From positions 124,001 to 188,000 of the forward strand of contig CAWKLQ010000001.1 in NCBI GenBank assembly GCA_963850525.1: a DNA stretch of 64,000 bases, given 5' to 3'. Position 1 is the stretch's first letter. Every line of letters begins with the position of its first letter. The position numbers were made by a program, and so were the translations under genes. This stretch comes from JAEMQF01 sp963850525 (GTDB lineage: Bacteria; Pseudomonadota; Gammaproteobacteria; Burkholderiales; Burkholderiaceae_C). Below the pieces are notes generated by a model that worked only from the letters and a program-made list of their open reading frames with translations, searched no databases and was not told the origin of the DNA. Below, one piece after another: positions 37,911 to 46,547 of the stretch.

Positions 37911-39395
37911 ATGAATGCACTCATGAACTGGCAGGCCGTTTATCCCGAAATCGTGCTGCTCACGATGGCTTGCGTGATCACGCTCGTCGACCTGTGGACG
38001 ACCGATGCGCGCAAGCACGTGACTTACGCGCTGACGCAAATCACGCTCGGCGCGGTCGCGCTGCTGCACCTCGCGGCGTTCAACGACGGCGCAACCAGCT
38101 ACGCGATGCAGCGCATGGTCGTCGCCGATCCGCTGGGCCACTTGCTCGGCTTCTTCGCCTGCCTGGCGGTGATGATTTCGCTCGCTTACGCGCGCCCCTA
38201 TGCGGCGCCGCGCGACATGCTCAAGGGCGAACTGTTCACGCTGTCGATGTTCTCGCTGCTGGGCATTCTGGTGATGCTTTCGGCGAACAACTTCCTCGTG
38301 ATCTACCTCGGCCTGGAGTTGATGTCGTTGAGCCTGTACGCCTTGACGGCGCTGCGCCGCGACCACGCACCGGCCACCGAAGCGGCGATGAAATACTTCG
38401 TTCTCGGCGCCTTGGCGAGCGGCTTTTTGCTTTACGGCCTGTCGATGCTCTACGGTGCGACCGGATCGCTCGAACTCAGCGAAGTATTCAAGGCGATCGG
38501 CACGGGGCAGATCAACAAGGGCGTGCTGATCCTGGGTTTGGTCTTCATCGTCGCCGGCCTGGGCTTCAAGCTCGGCGCCGTGCCGTTCCACATGTGGGTT
38601 CCCGACGTCTACCAGGGTGCGCCCACCGCGGTCACGCTGCTCATCGGTGGTGCACCCAAACTCGCGGGGTTCGCGATCACGATCCGCCTGCTCGTGGAAG
38701 GCATGCTGGGTCTGGCGGTGGACTGGCAGCAAATGCTCGTCGTGCTCTCGGTCGGTTCGATGTTGCTCGGCAACGTCGCGGCGATCGCGCAGACGAATCT
38801 GAAGCGCATGCTCGCGTACTCGACGATCGCGCAAATGGGTTTCATGCTGCTTGGCCTGTGTTCGGGCGTCGTCAACAACAACACACTGTCGGCAGCGAAC
38901 GCGTACAGCTCGGCGATGTTTTACGTCGTGACCTACGTGCTCACGACGCTGGGAACGTTCGGCCTGATCATGCTGCTGTCGCGGCAGGGGTTCGAAGCCG
39001 AACACGTCGACGACTTCAAAGGCCTGGCGCGACGCAGCCCGTGGTTTGCCGGCGTCATGGCGATTTTCATGTTCTCGCTCGCCGGCATCCCGCCGACGGT
39101 GGGTTTCTACGCCAAGCTGTCGGTCCTGCAGGCGCTCGTGTCGACGAACATCACCGGCTACATCGTGCTTGCCGTCGCGGCGGTGCTGATGTCGCTGGTC
39201 GGCGCCTACTACTACCTGCGCTTGGTCAAGGTGATGTTCTTCGACGAGCCCAGCGACCTGCTGGCGATCGTGAGCACGGGCGAGGTGCGTGCCTTGTTGT
39301 CGCTGAACGGCGCTGCCGTGCTCATCTTCGGCTTGCTTCCCGGCGGGCTGATGGCGCTGTGCGCGCAGGCCATCGTCCAGGCCTTGGCGACTTGA
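37911..39395 (+). CDS. nuoN: NADH-quinone oxidoreductase subunit N
   Basis: The third antiporter-like subunit, 494 residues. The motif YLGLELMSLSLYALTALRR has the conserved glutamate, GLGFKLGAVPFHMWVPDVYQGAPT has the lysine, and YSTIAQMGFMLLG is the third hallmark. The ATG at 37911 is used; one at 37923 (MNWQAVYPEIVLL) matches family starts slightly better. It ends the complex I operon; a Nudix gene begins one base after its stop. Confidence 0.97.
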   Translation: MNALMNWQAVYPEIVLLTMACVITLVDLWTTDARKHVTYALTQITLGAVALLHLAAFNDGATSYAMQRMVVADPLGHLLGFFACLAVMISLAYARPYAAPRDMLKGELFTLSMFSLLGILVMLSANNFLVIYLGLELMSLSLYALTALRRDHAPATEAAMKYFVLGALASGFLLYGLSMLYGATGSLELSEVFKAIGTGQINKGVLILGLVFIVAGLGFKLGAVPFHMWVPDVYQGAPTAVTLLIGGAPKLAGFAITIRLLVEGMLGLAVDWQQMLVVLSVGSMLLGNVAAIAQTNLKRMLAYSTIAQMGFMLLGLCSGVVNNNTLSAANAYSSAMFYVVTYVLTTLGTFGLIMLLSRQGFEAEHVDDFKGLARRSPWFAGVMAIFMFSLAGIPPTVGFYAKLSVLQALVSTNITGYIVLAVAAVLMSLVGAYYYLRLVKVMFFDEPSDLLAIVSTGEVRALLSLNGAAVLIFGLLPGGLMALCAQAIVQALAT

Positions 39396-39396
39396 T

Positions 39397-40026
39397 TTGA
39401 CGCTGCTGCAGCCGTTGCCCACGCCGTCGTCCGACGCCGACGCCCACCTGCGCGAAACCCCGCAACAGAGCGAGCAGGTCTACAAAGGCCACTTCCTCGA
39501 CGTTCGGCGCGACGTCGTGAGCCTGCCCGACGGGGCGCAGGCCAGCCGCGAGTACATCGTGCACCCTGGCGCGGTGATGGTGATTCCGTTGCTCGACGAC
39601 GGCCGACTCGTCATGGAGCGCCAATGGCGTCATCCGCTCTCGCGCGTCATGCTCGAATTCCCCGCCGGAAAACTCGAGCGCGGCGAGCCGCCGCTGGCCT
39701 GCGGGATTCGCGAACTCGCCGAAGAAACCGGCTACCGCGCGGCTGAGTGGGCGCGTGCCGCGCTCACCCACAACGCGATTGCTTATTCGACCGAAGGCAT
39801 CGAAATCTGGTTCGCACGCGGCCTCGACAAGGGCGAGCGCCACCTCGACGCCGGTGAGTTTCTCGACGTCGTGACAATGAGTGTCGACGAACTCGAGGCG
39901 CTCGCCGGCCAGGGCGAACTCACCGACGCCAAGACCCTCATTGGCCTGATGTGGTTGCAGAATTGGCGCGCCGGGCACTGGGGCATCGAGTGGCGCCCTG
40001 CGGCGGCGTGGCTCGGCGGCCGATAA
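39397..40026 (+). CDS. Nudix hydrolase, ADP-ribose pyrophosphatase type
   Basis: A 209-residue Nudix protein. The Nudix box runs GKLERGEPPLACGIRELAEETGY with the metal-binding REXXEE core (RELAEE). The upstream HPGAVMVIPLLDDGRLVMERQWR is typical of ADP-ribose or NADH-related pyrophosphatases. It starts with TTG two bases after the nuoN stop and has no ribosome site of its own, so coupled translation with nuoN is likely. The conserved N-terminal LRETPQQSEQVYKGHFLDVRRD region lies within the chosen reading frame. A role in clearing NAD breakdown products beside complex I is inference. Confidence 0.88.
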   Translation: MTLLQPLPTPSSDADAHLRETPQQSEQVYKGHFLDVRRDVVSLPDGAQASREYIVHPGAVMVIPLLDDGRLVMERQWRHPLSRVMLEFPAGKLERGEPPLACGIRELAEETGYRAAEWARAALTHNAIAYSTEGIEIWFARGLDKGERHLDAGEFLDVVTMSVDELEALAGQGELTDAKTLIGLMWLQNWRAGHWGIEWRPAAAWLGGR

Positions 40027-40033
40027 TGCCCCA

Positions 40034-40489
40034 ATGAAAGTCCTGGACTTGCGCTGTACGCTGGACCACCGGTTCGAAGGCTGGTTCGGTGGCGACGCGG
40101 ACTATGAGTCGCAACACGCGCGCGGCCTGATCGCCTGCCCCTTGTGCAGCAGCACCGAGATCACGCGCTTGCCAAGCGCGCCGCGCCTGAACGTTTCAGG
40201 CGCCCGCGAAACCGCGCTCGTGGCCACGCAGGCGGGCCCGGACGTGATCGAGCCGATTGCCGCCGCGCAAGCCGCGTGGATGCGCGCCGTGCGCCACATG
40301 ATGGCCAACACCGTCGACGTGGGCCCGCGCTTTGCCGAAGAAGCGCGGCGCATCCACTACGGCGAAAAGAAAGCGCAGCGCGGCATCCGCGGCCAGGCGA
40401 CGCGCGAGGAAACGCAGGCGCTGCACGAGGAAGGCATCGAAGTGATGGCGATTCCCCTGCCTGCGGGGCTGACCGACGGCTTGCAGTGA
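40034..40489 (+). CDS. DUF1178 family protein
   Basis: A 151-residue soluble protein of a family with no known function. The N-terminus MKVLDLRCTLDHRFEGWFG, then CPLCSSTEITRLPSAPRLN with a CxxC pair and the C-terminal IPLPAGLTD are family traits. The first cysteine and the CPLC pair may bind a metal. It lies eight bases after the Nudix gene, an arrangement I recall as common in Burkholderiales. Confidence 0.85.
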   Translation: MKVLDLRCTLDHRFEGWFGGDADYESQHARGLIACPLCSSTEITRLPSAPRLNVSGARETALVATQAGPDVIEPIAAAQAAWMRAVRHMMANTVDVGPRFAEEARRIHYGEKKAQRGIRGQATREETQALHEEGIEVMAIPLPAGLTDGLQ

Positions 40490-40537
40490 CGCTGCGCCGG
40501 CGCAGCCGGGCGCGTTGCATGTCAAGCTGCTGGGGCG

Positions 40538-41959
40538 CTACAGCACCCGCCCTGGGTTCATCCGGTTGTCCGGGTCCAGTGCCGCCTTCACTGCGCGCAT
40601 CAGTTGCAGCGCGACGGGTGACTTGCGCTTCACGAGTTCGTCGCGTTTGAGCGTGCCGATGCCGTGCTCCGCAGAGATCGAACCGTCGCGCGCCGCGACG
40701 GCGTCGTAAACGATCGCGTTCACTGCGGCTTCGCAACCGCGCACGAAGTCGGCGCTGCCCACGCCTTGCGGCGCCTGAACGTTGTAGTGCAAGTTGCCGT
40801 CGCCCAGGTGCCCGAAGTTGACGATGCGGCACGCGGGGAAGGCGTCGTGCAGCGCGGCGTCGGTGGCCTGCACGAAATCGGCGATGCGCGAGATCGGCAG
40901 CGCGATGTCGTGTTTGATGTTCGGCCCTTCCTGCGCCTGCGCGAGCGGGATCGATTCGCGCAAGTGCCACATCGATTTGGATTGTTCGAGGCTCGCCGCA
41001 ATCGCCGCGTTGGTGATCAGGCCTTGTTCCAGTGCGGCTTCGAGCAGCCCTTCGAACAATTCGGTCGCGTGCGCTGGGCTTTCGCTGTCGGACTGTTCGA
41101 GCAGGACGGTCCAGGGAGACGCTGTCAAAGGCTGCGCCAACTGCGGGAACTGCTCGCGCACCAGGCCGAGCGAGAAGCGGTTCATGGCTTCGAAGCCAGT
41201 CAGGCCGGGCCCGAGGCGTTCTCGGGCGAGTTGCAGCAGGGCAATGGCCTGGGGCAGCGAATCGAGCGCGGCCATCGCTGTCACGCGTGCCGCGGGCTGC
41301 GGCACCAACTTCAACGTCGCCCCGGTGATCACGCCGAGCGTGCCCTCGGCGCCGATGAACAGGTCGCGCAAGTCGTAGCCGGTGTTGTCCTTTCGCAGGC
41401 CGGTGAGGCCATGCCAGATCTCACCCGCCGCCGTCACGACTTCGAGGCCCAGGCACAGCTCGCGCGCGTTGCCGTAGCGCAGCACTTGCGTGCCACCGGC
41501 GTTCGTCGCGAGATTGCCGCCTATCGTGCAACTGCCTTCGGCGGCCAGGCTCAGGCCGAACAGCAAACCCTGCGCAGCGGCCGCTTCCTGCACGGTTTGC
41601 AGCACGCAGCCGGCGTCCACCGTAATCGTCAGGTTGTGCGGATCGATGTCGCGAATCCGGTTCATTCGCTTCAGGCTCAGCAGGACTTGCGTTCCGCTCG
41701 CATCGGGAACGGAGCCGCCTACCAGCCCGGTGTTGCCGCTCTGCGGAACGACGCTGACGCCAAACGCCGCGCAGGCCTTCACGACGGCCGCCACTTCCAG
41801 CGCCGTGCCGGGCCGGACGACCGCGAGTGCGCGGCCTTGGTAGCGTTTGCGCCAGTCGAGAACGTAGGCGGAAAGGTCACCTTCGTGCAATACATGCGCC
41901 GCGCCGACGACGCGGCGCAACCGGTCTCGCAGCGACATTGCTTCTTCTTCCTTGGTCAT
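40538..41959 (-). CDS. FAD-linked oxidase (D-2-hydroxyacid dehydrogenase / GlcD-DLD family)
   Basis: A 473-residue flavoprotein with a PCMH-type FAD domain and a C-terminal FAD-oxidase domain. The FAD site has PQSGNTGLVGGSVP and EGSCTIGGNLATNAGG with YDLRDLFIGAEGTLGVIT. The C-terminal domain has NFGHLGDGNLHYNV and SAEHGIGTLKRDEL, which carry the metal and substrate histidines in D-lactate, D-2-hydroxyglutarate and related dehydrogenases. The substrate is not decided by sequence. The ATG at 41959 overlaps the upstream DUF2069 stop (ATGA); an ATG seven codons later also has a possible start. Confidence 0.88.
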   Translation of the reverse strand: MTKEEEAMSLRDRLRRVVGAAHVLHEGDLSAYVLDWRKRYQGRALAVVRPGTALEVAAVVKACAAFGVSVVPQSGNTGLVGGSVPDASGTQVLLSLKRMNRIRDIDPHNLTITVDAGCVLQTVQEAAAAQGLLFGLSLAAEGSCTIGGNLATNAGGTQVLRYGNARELCLGLEVVTAAGEIWHGLTGLRKDNTGYDLRDLFIGAEGTLGVITGATLKLVPQPAARVTAMAALDSLPQAIALLQLARERLGPGLTGFEAMNRFSLGLVREQFPQLAQPLTASPWTVLLEQSDSESPAHATELFEGLLEAALEQGLITNAAIAASLEQSKSMWHLRESIPLAQAQEGPNIKHDIALPISRIADFVQATDAALHDAFPACRIVNFGHLGDGNLHYNVQAPQGVGSADFVRGCEAAVNAIVYDAVAARDGSISAEHGIGTLKRDELVKRKSPVALQLMRAVKAALDPDNRMNPGRVL

Positions 41960-42336
41960 GAGGGGGCGGCGATTCTGGCGCCGCGCAAGCGCGTGCGAAT
42001 GTGGCCGACGCAAGCCGCGAACAGCGCCAGGCTCAAGCCGATCTCGAGCCACGCCAGGGCGCTCGCCAAGCCGCTCTCGGTGGGCGCACGAACCGCGCCT
42101 TCGGCGAAGTACAGCCACACGAGCAGGCTCAGCCAGCGGTAGGTCGGCATGCGGCACTTGAGCAGACCCGAAATCGCAAACGCCAGCGGCAACACCTTGA
42201 TCGCCAGCGTGCCGCGCCCGGTGGGCGCGAGCCACAACTCCCACAGGAGGCCGAGCACGATCAAGCCCAGCGTGCAGCCCAGCGCAATGGCGCGGCTCCA
42301 GGCGACGGCAAAAGGCAAGGGCGGAGCAGCGAGCAT
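41956..42336 (-). CDS. DUF2069 membrane protein
   Basis: A 126-residue integral membrane protein with four predicted helices (about residues 10-32, 46-62, 68-82 and 92-112). The motif GLLKCRMPTYRWLSLLVWLYFAEGAVRA is the hallmark of DUF2069. Function unknown. It is translationally coupled to the FAD oxidase. In many Burkholderiales a wrbA gene lies between DUF2069 and yihY; here none is present. Confidence 0.85.
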   Translation of the reverse strand: MLAAPPLPFAVAWSRAIALGCTLGLIVLGLLWELWLAPTGRGTLAIKVLPLAFAISGLLKCRMPTYRWLSLLVWLYFAEGAVRAPTESGLASALAWLEIGLSLALFAACVGHIRTRLRGARIAAPS

Positions 42337-42398
42337 CGCTGGCTATCATGCCAGCAATGCCGATCATGCCTCCCCCGGCGAGCCCGCCGCCGCCAACC

Positions 42399-43622
42399 AT
42401 GCTGTCCTTGGCCGTCTTGCGCGAGCGTGCCACCGAGACGATTTCGACGCTGCGCGCCTGGCCCTGGCTCGACACGCTGCGCACGCTGCGGCTGCGCTTC
42501 AGCGAAGACCGGCTCGGCATCACCGCCAGCAGCCTGACCTTCACGACACTGATATCGCTCGTGCCCCTGGTGACGGTGATGCTCGCCGTGTTTTCGGCGT
42601 TCCCGATGTTCGCGAACTTTCAGGTCGCGCTGGAAAAGTACTTCCTGCAAAGCCTCGTGCCCGACGGCATCGCCAAGCCGGTGCTGGCCGCGCTCACCCA
42701 GTTCGCCGCCAAGTCGAATCGATTGGGCAGCGTCGGTCTGGTGGTGCTGTTCGTCACCGCCCTGGCCCTGATGTTGACGATCGACCGCACCCTGAACGCG
42801 ATCTGGCGCGTCAAGACGCCGCGCCCGATCGCGCAGCGCGTTCTCGTGTACTGGGCCGCCGCGACGCTCGGCCCGCTGTTGCTGGGCGTGAGCCTGAGCG
42901 TCACTTCGTATGCGGTGTCGGTCTCGCGCGGCTTCGTGCAGTCGCTGCCCGGCGGCGTCAACGTGCTGATTTCGAGCATCGAATTCATTCTGCTCGCCAG
43001 CGGCGCCGCGGCGCTGTTCCACTATGTTCCCAACACCCATGTGCAGTGGCGCCACGCGATTGCCGGCGGCGTGTTCGTCGCGATCGGCATGGACCTGGCC
43101 AAGCGCGGCCTGGCCTGGTACCTCGCGCAAGTGCCGAGCTACGCCATGGTCTACGGCGCATTCGCGACGGTGCCGATTTTTCTGGTGTGGATCTACCTCG
43201 GCTGGGTCATCGTGCTGCTCGGCGCAGTAACGGCGGCCTACGCGCCGAGCCTGCAAATGCGCGTGACACGCTGGCCCGAGGGGCCCGGTTCGCGCTTTCA
43301 CTTGGCGCTGGCCGTGCTGCGCGAACTGCACCGTGCCCAGAGCGTTTTGCGGCGCGGCCTGAGCGCGACGCAGCTTTCCACGCTGCTGCGTACCGATCCA
43401 TTGCAAATCGAGCCGATCCTGGACGAACTGATGGCGATGGATTGGGTCGGTCGCCTGGACGAAGCCGGCCAACCGCGCTTCGTGCTGCTGTGCGACGCGG
43501 CGACGAGCCCGGCCGAAGTGCTGGTGTCGCGTTTCCTGCTCGAGCCGACGCCTGAATTCGCTGCGTTCTGGAAGCGTGCGAGCTTCAGCGAGATGCGTTT
43601 GCTGGATCTCCTGCGCGAGTGA
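42399..43622 (+). CDS. YihY family inner membrane protein
   Basis: A polytopic protein with about six helices, of the YihY/virulence factor BrkB family, whose function is not settled. Hallmarks are ITASSLTFTTLISLVPLVTVMLAVFSAFP and ALALMLTIDRTLNAIWR. A C-terminal domain of about 110 residues (from RFHLALAVLRELH) looks soluble and winged-helix-like, as usual in betaproteobacteria. An in-frame ATG at 42348 would add the proline-rich MPAMPIMPPPASPPPPT. I prefer 42399 because it leaves room for a promoter between this and the divergent DUF2069 gene. Confidence 0.88.
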   Translation: MLSLAVLRERATETISTLRAWPWLDTLRTLRLRFSEDRLGITASSLTFTTLISLVPLVTVMLAVFSAFPMFANFQVALEKYFLQSLVPDGIAKPVLAALTQFAAKSNRLGSVGLVVLFVTALALMLTIDRTLNAIWRVKTPRPIAQRVLVYWAAATLGPLLLGVSLSVTSYAVSVSRGFVQSLPGGVNVLISSIEFILLASGAAALFHYVPNTHVQWRHAIAGGVFVAIGMDLAKRGLAWYLAQVPSYAMVYGAFATVPIFLVWIYLGWVIVLLGAVTAAYAPSLQMRVTRWPEGPGSRFHLALAVLRELHRAQSVLRRGLSATQLSTLLRTDPLQIEPILDELMAMDWVGRLDEAGQPRFVLLCDAATSPAEVLVSRFLLEPTPEFAAFWKRASFSEMRLLDLLRE

Positions 43623-43631
43623 TCGCGAGGT

Positions 43632-44447
43632 TCAGCGCAGCACCTCGCGCAGCGCGCTCAACACCTGCTCCGGTGCTTCGGCCATCAGGTCGTGCCCGGC
43701 AGGCGTGGAGATGATGCGCGCTTTCAGCGCCTGTGCGATCTCGTGCGCCTGGCGCGGCGCCGTCATCTGATCACGTTCGCCCAGAATCAACGTCACCGGG
43801 CAGCGCACCTTGGCTGCGGCTTGCACGCCGCCTGCGTAGCGGTCGCACAGCGTGAAGTCGTGGTGGAACAGGTTCACGCCGCGCTGCGCGCCTTGCACAC
43901 GCCGCATCAGCGCGCGAAAGCCGCCCGGCACCCAGGCGCCGGGGCCAGGGTAGGCGGGTTTGGGCCCGAGCGTGGAATGCGAAAACGCATTCACCATGTC
44001 GATCGCTTTGAATGGATCGTCGCGCGCCGTGTTCAGCAGCGCGTCCGAGACTTTCATCGGATACGCGGCGCCGAGCAGCGCCAGGTGCGTGATGCGCTGC
44101 GGCGCCTGCGCCGCAGTCTCCAGGCCGATGAGCGAGCCCATGCTGTGCCCGACAAGCGCGGCGCGCTCGACGCCTGCGGCGTCCAGCAGCGCCAGCACCC
44201 ACGTCGCTATGGCCTCGACGCTGGGCAGCGGGGCGCCGTTGCTGCGTGCATGGCCGGGCAAGTCGACCGCCAAGACCGCGTGGCCATGGTGCGCGAACCA
44301 GCGCGCGAGCAGCGTCCAGACGCTGTGATCGTTCAGCGCGCCGTGAATGAACACGATGCATGGCAGTCGCGCATTGAAAGCCTTGCCTCCGGTGTACGCG
44401 TAGGCGCTGGCCTTGCCCTGCGGAGTCTGCACGAGCAGTTCCATCAT
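43632..44447 (-). CDS. Alpha/beta hydrolase
   Basis: A 271-residue hydrolase. The oxyanion motif HGALND, the nucleophile elbow GHSMGS (Ser), the acid in LGERDQMT and the histidine in PAGHDLM make a complete catalytic triad. The substrate cannot be told. The start overlaps the stop of the upstream sulfhydrylase gene (ATGA), so it is made with that enzyme. A role as homoserine acyltransferase is unlikely, as the protein is short and lacks MetX features. The 3' end faces yihY with a 9-base gap. Confidence 0.85.
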   Translation of the reverse strand: MMELLVQTPQGKASAYAYTGGKAFNARLPCIVFIHGALNDHSVWTLLARWFAHHGHAVLAVDLPGHARSNGAPLPSVEAIATWVLALLDAAGVERAALVGHSMGSLIGLETAAQAPQRITHLALLGAAYPMKVSDALLNTARDDPFKAIDMVNAFSHSTLGPKPAYPGPGAWVPGGFRALMRRVQGAQRGVNLFHHDFTLCDRYAGGVQAAAKVRCPVTLILGERDQMTAPRQAHEIAQALKARIISTPAGHDLMAEAPEQVLSALREVLR

Positions 44448-45769
44448 GCACCGCCTTTCGCAGCGCCTGTCCCAGCGGCCTTCTCGGCAGTCTTGAGCGC
44501 ACGCTTCAAGTCGTCAATCAAGTCGTCGGGGTCTTCCAGACCGATCGACAGGCGAATCGTCCCCGGCGTGATTCCCGCCTGCGCGAGCGCCGCGTCGTCC
44601 ATCCGGAAATGCGTCGTCGAGGCGGGGTGGATCACGAGCGAGCGGCAATCGCCCACGTTGGCCAGGTGCGAGAAGATTTTCAGGGCTTCGATGAAGGCGC
44701 GACCCTGCTCGCGCGAACCGCGCAAGTCGAAACTGAACACGGCGCCGCAGCCCTTGGGCAAGAGCTTGCGCGCCAACGCGTGATCCGGGTGCGATTCGAG
44801 TTCCGGGTACGCGACCGCGGTGACCATCGGGTGCGCCGCGAGAAAGGCGACGATTCTGCGCGTGTTCTCGACATGCCGTGCCATGCGCAGCGGCAGCGTT
44901 TCCAGCCCCTGCAGGATGAGCCACGCCGTGTGCGGGCTCATGCATGCGCCGAAGTCGCGCAAACCTTCGCGGCGCGCGCGCAACAGGAACGCTCCGGTGC
45001 TGCTCTCTTCGCTGAACACCATGCCGTGAAAGCCGGCATAGGGCTGGGTCAATTCCGGAAATCGACCGGACATGTCCCAATCGAATTGACCCGAATCAAC
45101 GACGAGGCCGCCGATCACGGTGCCGTGGCCGCCCAGGAACTTGGTCGCCGAGTGGTAGATGAGGTCGGCGCCCAGGTCGAAGGGCTTCATCAGGTAGGGC
45201 GTCGTGAAAGTGGAGTCGACCAGCAGCGGCAGGCCGCTCTCATGCGCGATCGCGCTGACGGTGGGGATGTCGAGCACATCCAGGCCGGGGTTGCCGAGCG
45301 TCTCGCCGAACAGCAGCCGCGTGTTGGGCCGGATCGCGGCGCGCCAGGCGTCGACATCGCGCGGTCGCACAAATGTCGTCTCAATGCCGAAGCGCGCCAG
45401 CGTGTAGTGCAGCAAATTGTGTGAGCCGCCGTAAAGCGCGCTCGATGCGACGATGTGCGAGCCCGCGCCCGCGAGCGTCGCAATCGCCAGGTGCAGCGCC
45501 GCCTGGCCGCTCGCCGTGGCAATCGCACCCACTCCGCCTTCGAGCGCGGCGATGCGCTCCTCGAGCACCGCATTCGTCGGGTTCGAGATCCTGCTGTAGA
45601 CGTGGCCGGCACGCTCCATGTTGAACAGGGAGGCCGCGTGCTCGCTGTTCTCGAAGACGAACGACGTGCTCAGGTGGATCGGCACGGCGCGCGCGCCGGT
45701 GGCCGGGTCGGGGCTGGCGCCGGCGTGCAGCGCCAGGGTGTCGAAGCCGGGGTCTGAATAGCCTGCCAT
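44444..45769 (-). CDS. metY: O-acetylhomoserine (or O-succinylhomoserine) sulfhydrylase, Cys/Met metabolism PLP enzyme
   Basis: A gamma-family PLP enzyme of 441 residues that makes homocysteine from an acylated homoserine and sulfide. Motifs are YSRISNPTNAVLEERIAALEGG, the aspartate in VDSTFTTPYLMKP, and the PLP lysine in YHSATKFLGGHG with GGLVVDSG. The C-terminal MDDAALAQAGITPGTIRLSIGLEDPDDLI segment fits MetY. Length favours MetY over MetZ, which is about 400. An ATG four codons earlier (MGPTMAGYSD) is possible. It is coupled to an alpha/beta hydrolase. Confidence 0.88.
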   Translation of the reverse strand: MAGYSDPGFDTLALHAGASPDPATGARAVPIHLSTSFVFENSEHAASLFNMERAGHVYSRISNPTNAVLEERIAALEGGVGAIATASGQAALHLAIATLAGAGSHIVASSALYGGSHNLLHYTLARFGIETTFVRPRDVDAWRAAIRPNTRLLFGETLGNPGLDVLDIPTVSAIAHESGLPLLVDSTFTTPYLMKPFDLGADLIYHSATKFLGGHGTVIGGLVVDSGQFDWDMSGRFPELTQPYAGFHGMVFSEESSTGAFLLRARREGLRDFGACMSPHTAWLILQGLETLPLRMARHVENTRRIVAFLAAHPMVTAVAYPELESHPDHALARKLLPKGCGAVFSFDLRGSREQGRAFIEALKIFSHLANVGDCRSLVIHPASTTHFRMDDAALAQAGITPGTIRLSIGLEDPDDLIDDLKRALKTAEKAAGTGAAKGGA

Positions 45770-45870
45770 GGTGGGTCCCAAAGAATGTGTGGGCGTGGGG
45801 GTAGTGGGGGATGCCCTTCGGAGAATTGTGGGCTATATTGGGTTCAAGTCAGCCGTCGAGGGGAGTCCCC

Positions 45871-46338
45871 ATGAAAGTCAGCGATATCTTGCGTGTCAAA
45901 GGCGGAACGCTTTTCACCGTCGCGCCGAAAGATCCTCTGGCGCAGGCGGTGACGACGATGTCGGAGAACGACATCGGCTCGCTCGTCGTGATGGACCACG
46001 GCGAGCTGGTGGGCATGTTGACGTTTCGCGAGGTCATCCAGGCGGTCGTGAGCAACAGCGGTTCGGTGGGCCACTCGCAAGTCGGCAGCGTCATGGACGA
46101 CGCGCCGCTCACCTGCACACCCGACACCGAAATCGACGAAGTGCGGCGCATGATGCTGGGCCGCCACGCGCGCTACATGCCTGTAGTGACGCAGGGCACG
46201 CTGATGGGTGTGATCTCGTTTTACGACGTCGCCAAGGCGGTCGTCGACGGCCAGGACTTCGAGAACCGTATGCTCAAGGCGTACATCCGCGACTGGCCGG
46301 TGGACGCCGAATCGGCGGGCGATACGAAGACGGGCTGA
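45871..46338 (+). CDS. CBS domain protein
   Basis: A 155-residue protein made of two CBS motifs, likely a Bateman module that binds adenine nucleotides. The first runs KVSDILRVKGGTLFTVAPKDP to MLTFREVIQAV, the second VGSVMDDAPLTCTPDTEID to MGVISFYDVAKAVV. No other domain is present. A TATATT (45834-45839) upstream may be a -10. The gene is divergent from metY and may be transcribed alone. Function unknown. Confidence 0.85.
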   Translation: MKVSDILRVKGGTLFTVAPKDPLAQAVTTMSENDIGSLVVMDHGELVGMLTFREVIQAVVSNSGSVGHSQVGSVMDDAPLTCTPDTEIDEVRRMMLGRHARYMPVVTQGTLMGVISFYDVAKAVVDGQDFENRMLKAYIRDWPVDAESAGDTKTG

Positions 46339-46355
46339 GGCCCCTCGCGCGCGCC

Positions 46356-46434
46356 GTCATCCCGGCGCGAGCCGGGAGCCACTGCCGTGAGAGTGCGCCT
46401 GCTGGCGGTGGATCCCGGCTTTCGCCGGGATGAC
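46356..46434. repeat. GTCATCCCGGC palindromic repeat, full copy
   Basis: The left arm GTCATCCCGGCG-CGA-GCCGGGA and the right arm TCCCGGC-TTT-CGCCGGGATGAC are each hairpins and also complementary to each other over about 30 bases, with a core of about 18. The closest match is at 55370 and a half copy lies at 16895. It lies between the CBS gene and aroC. No transposase is present. Confidence 0.8.
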
Positions 46435-46547
46435 AGGGCAGTGGGCACGCCGGCCACGCAGCCTAGAATTGCGCTCCTCCCCAGGGCGAGCGCCGCAAGG
46501 GCGCGCCGCGCCTAACCGCTGCGCCCGCAAGCCCCCGATTCGCACCC

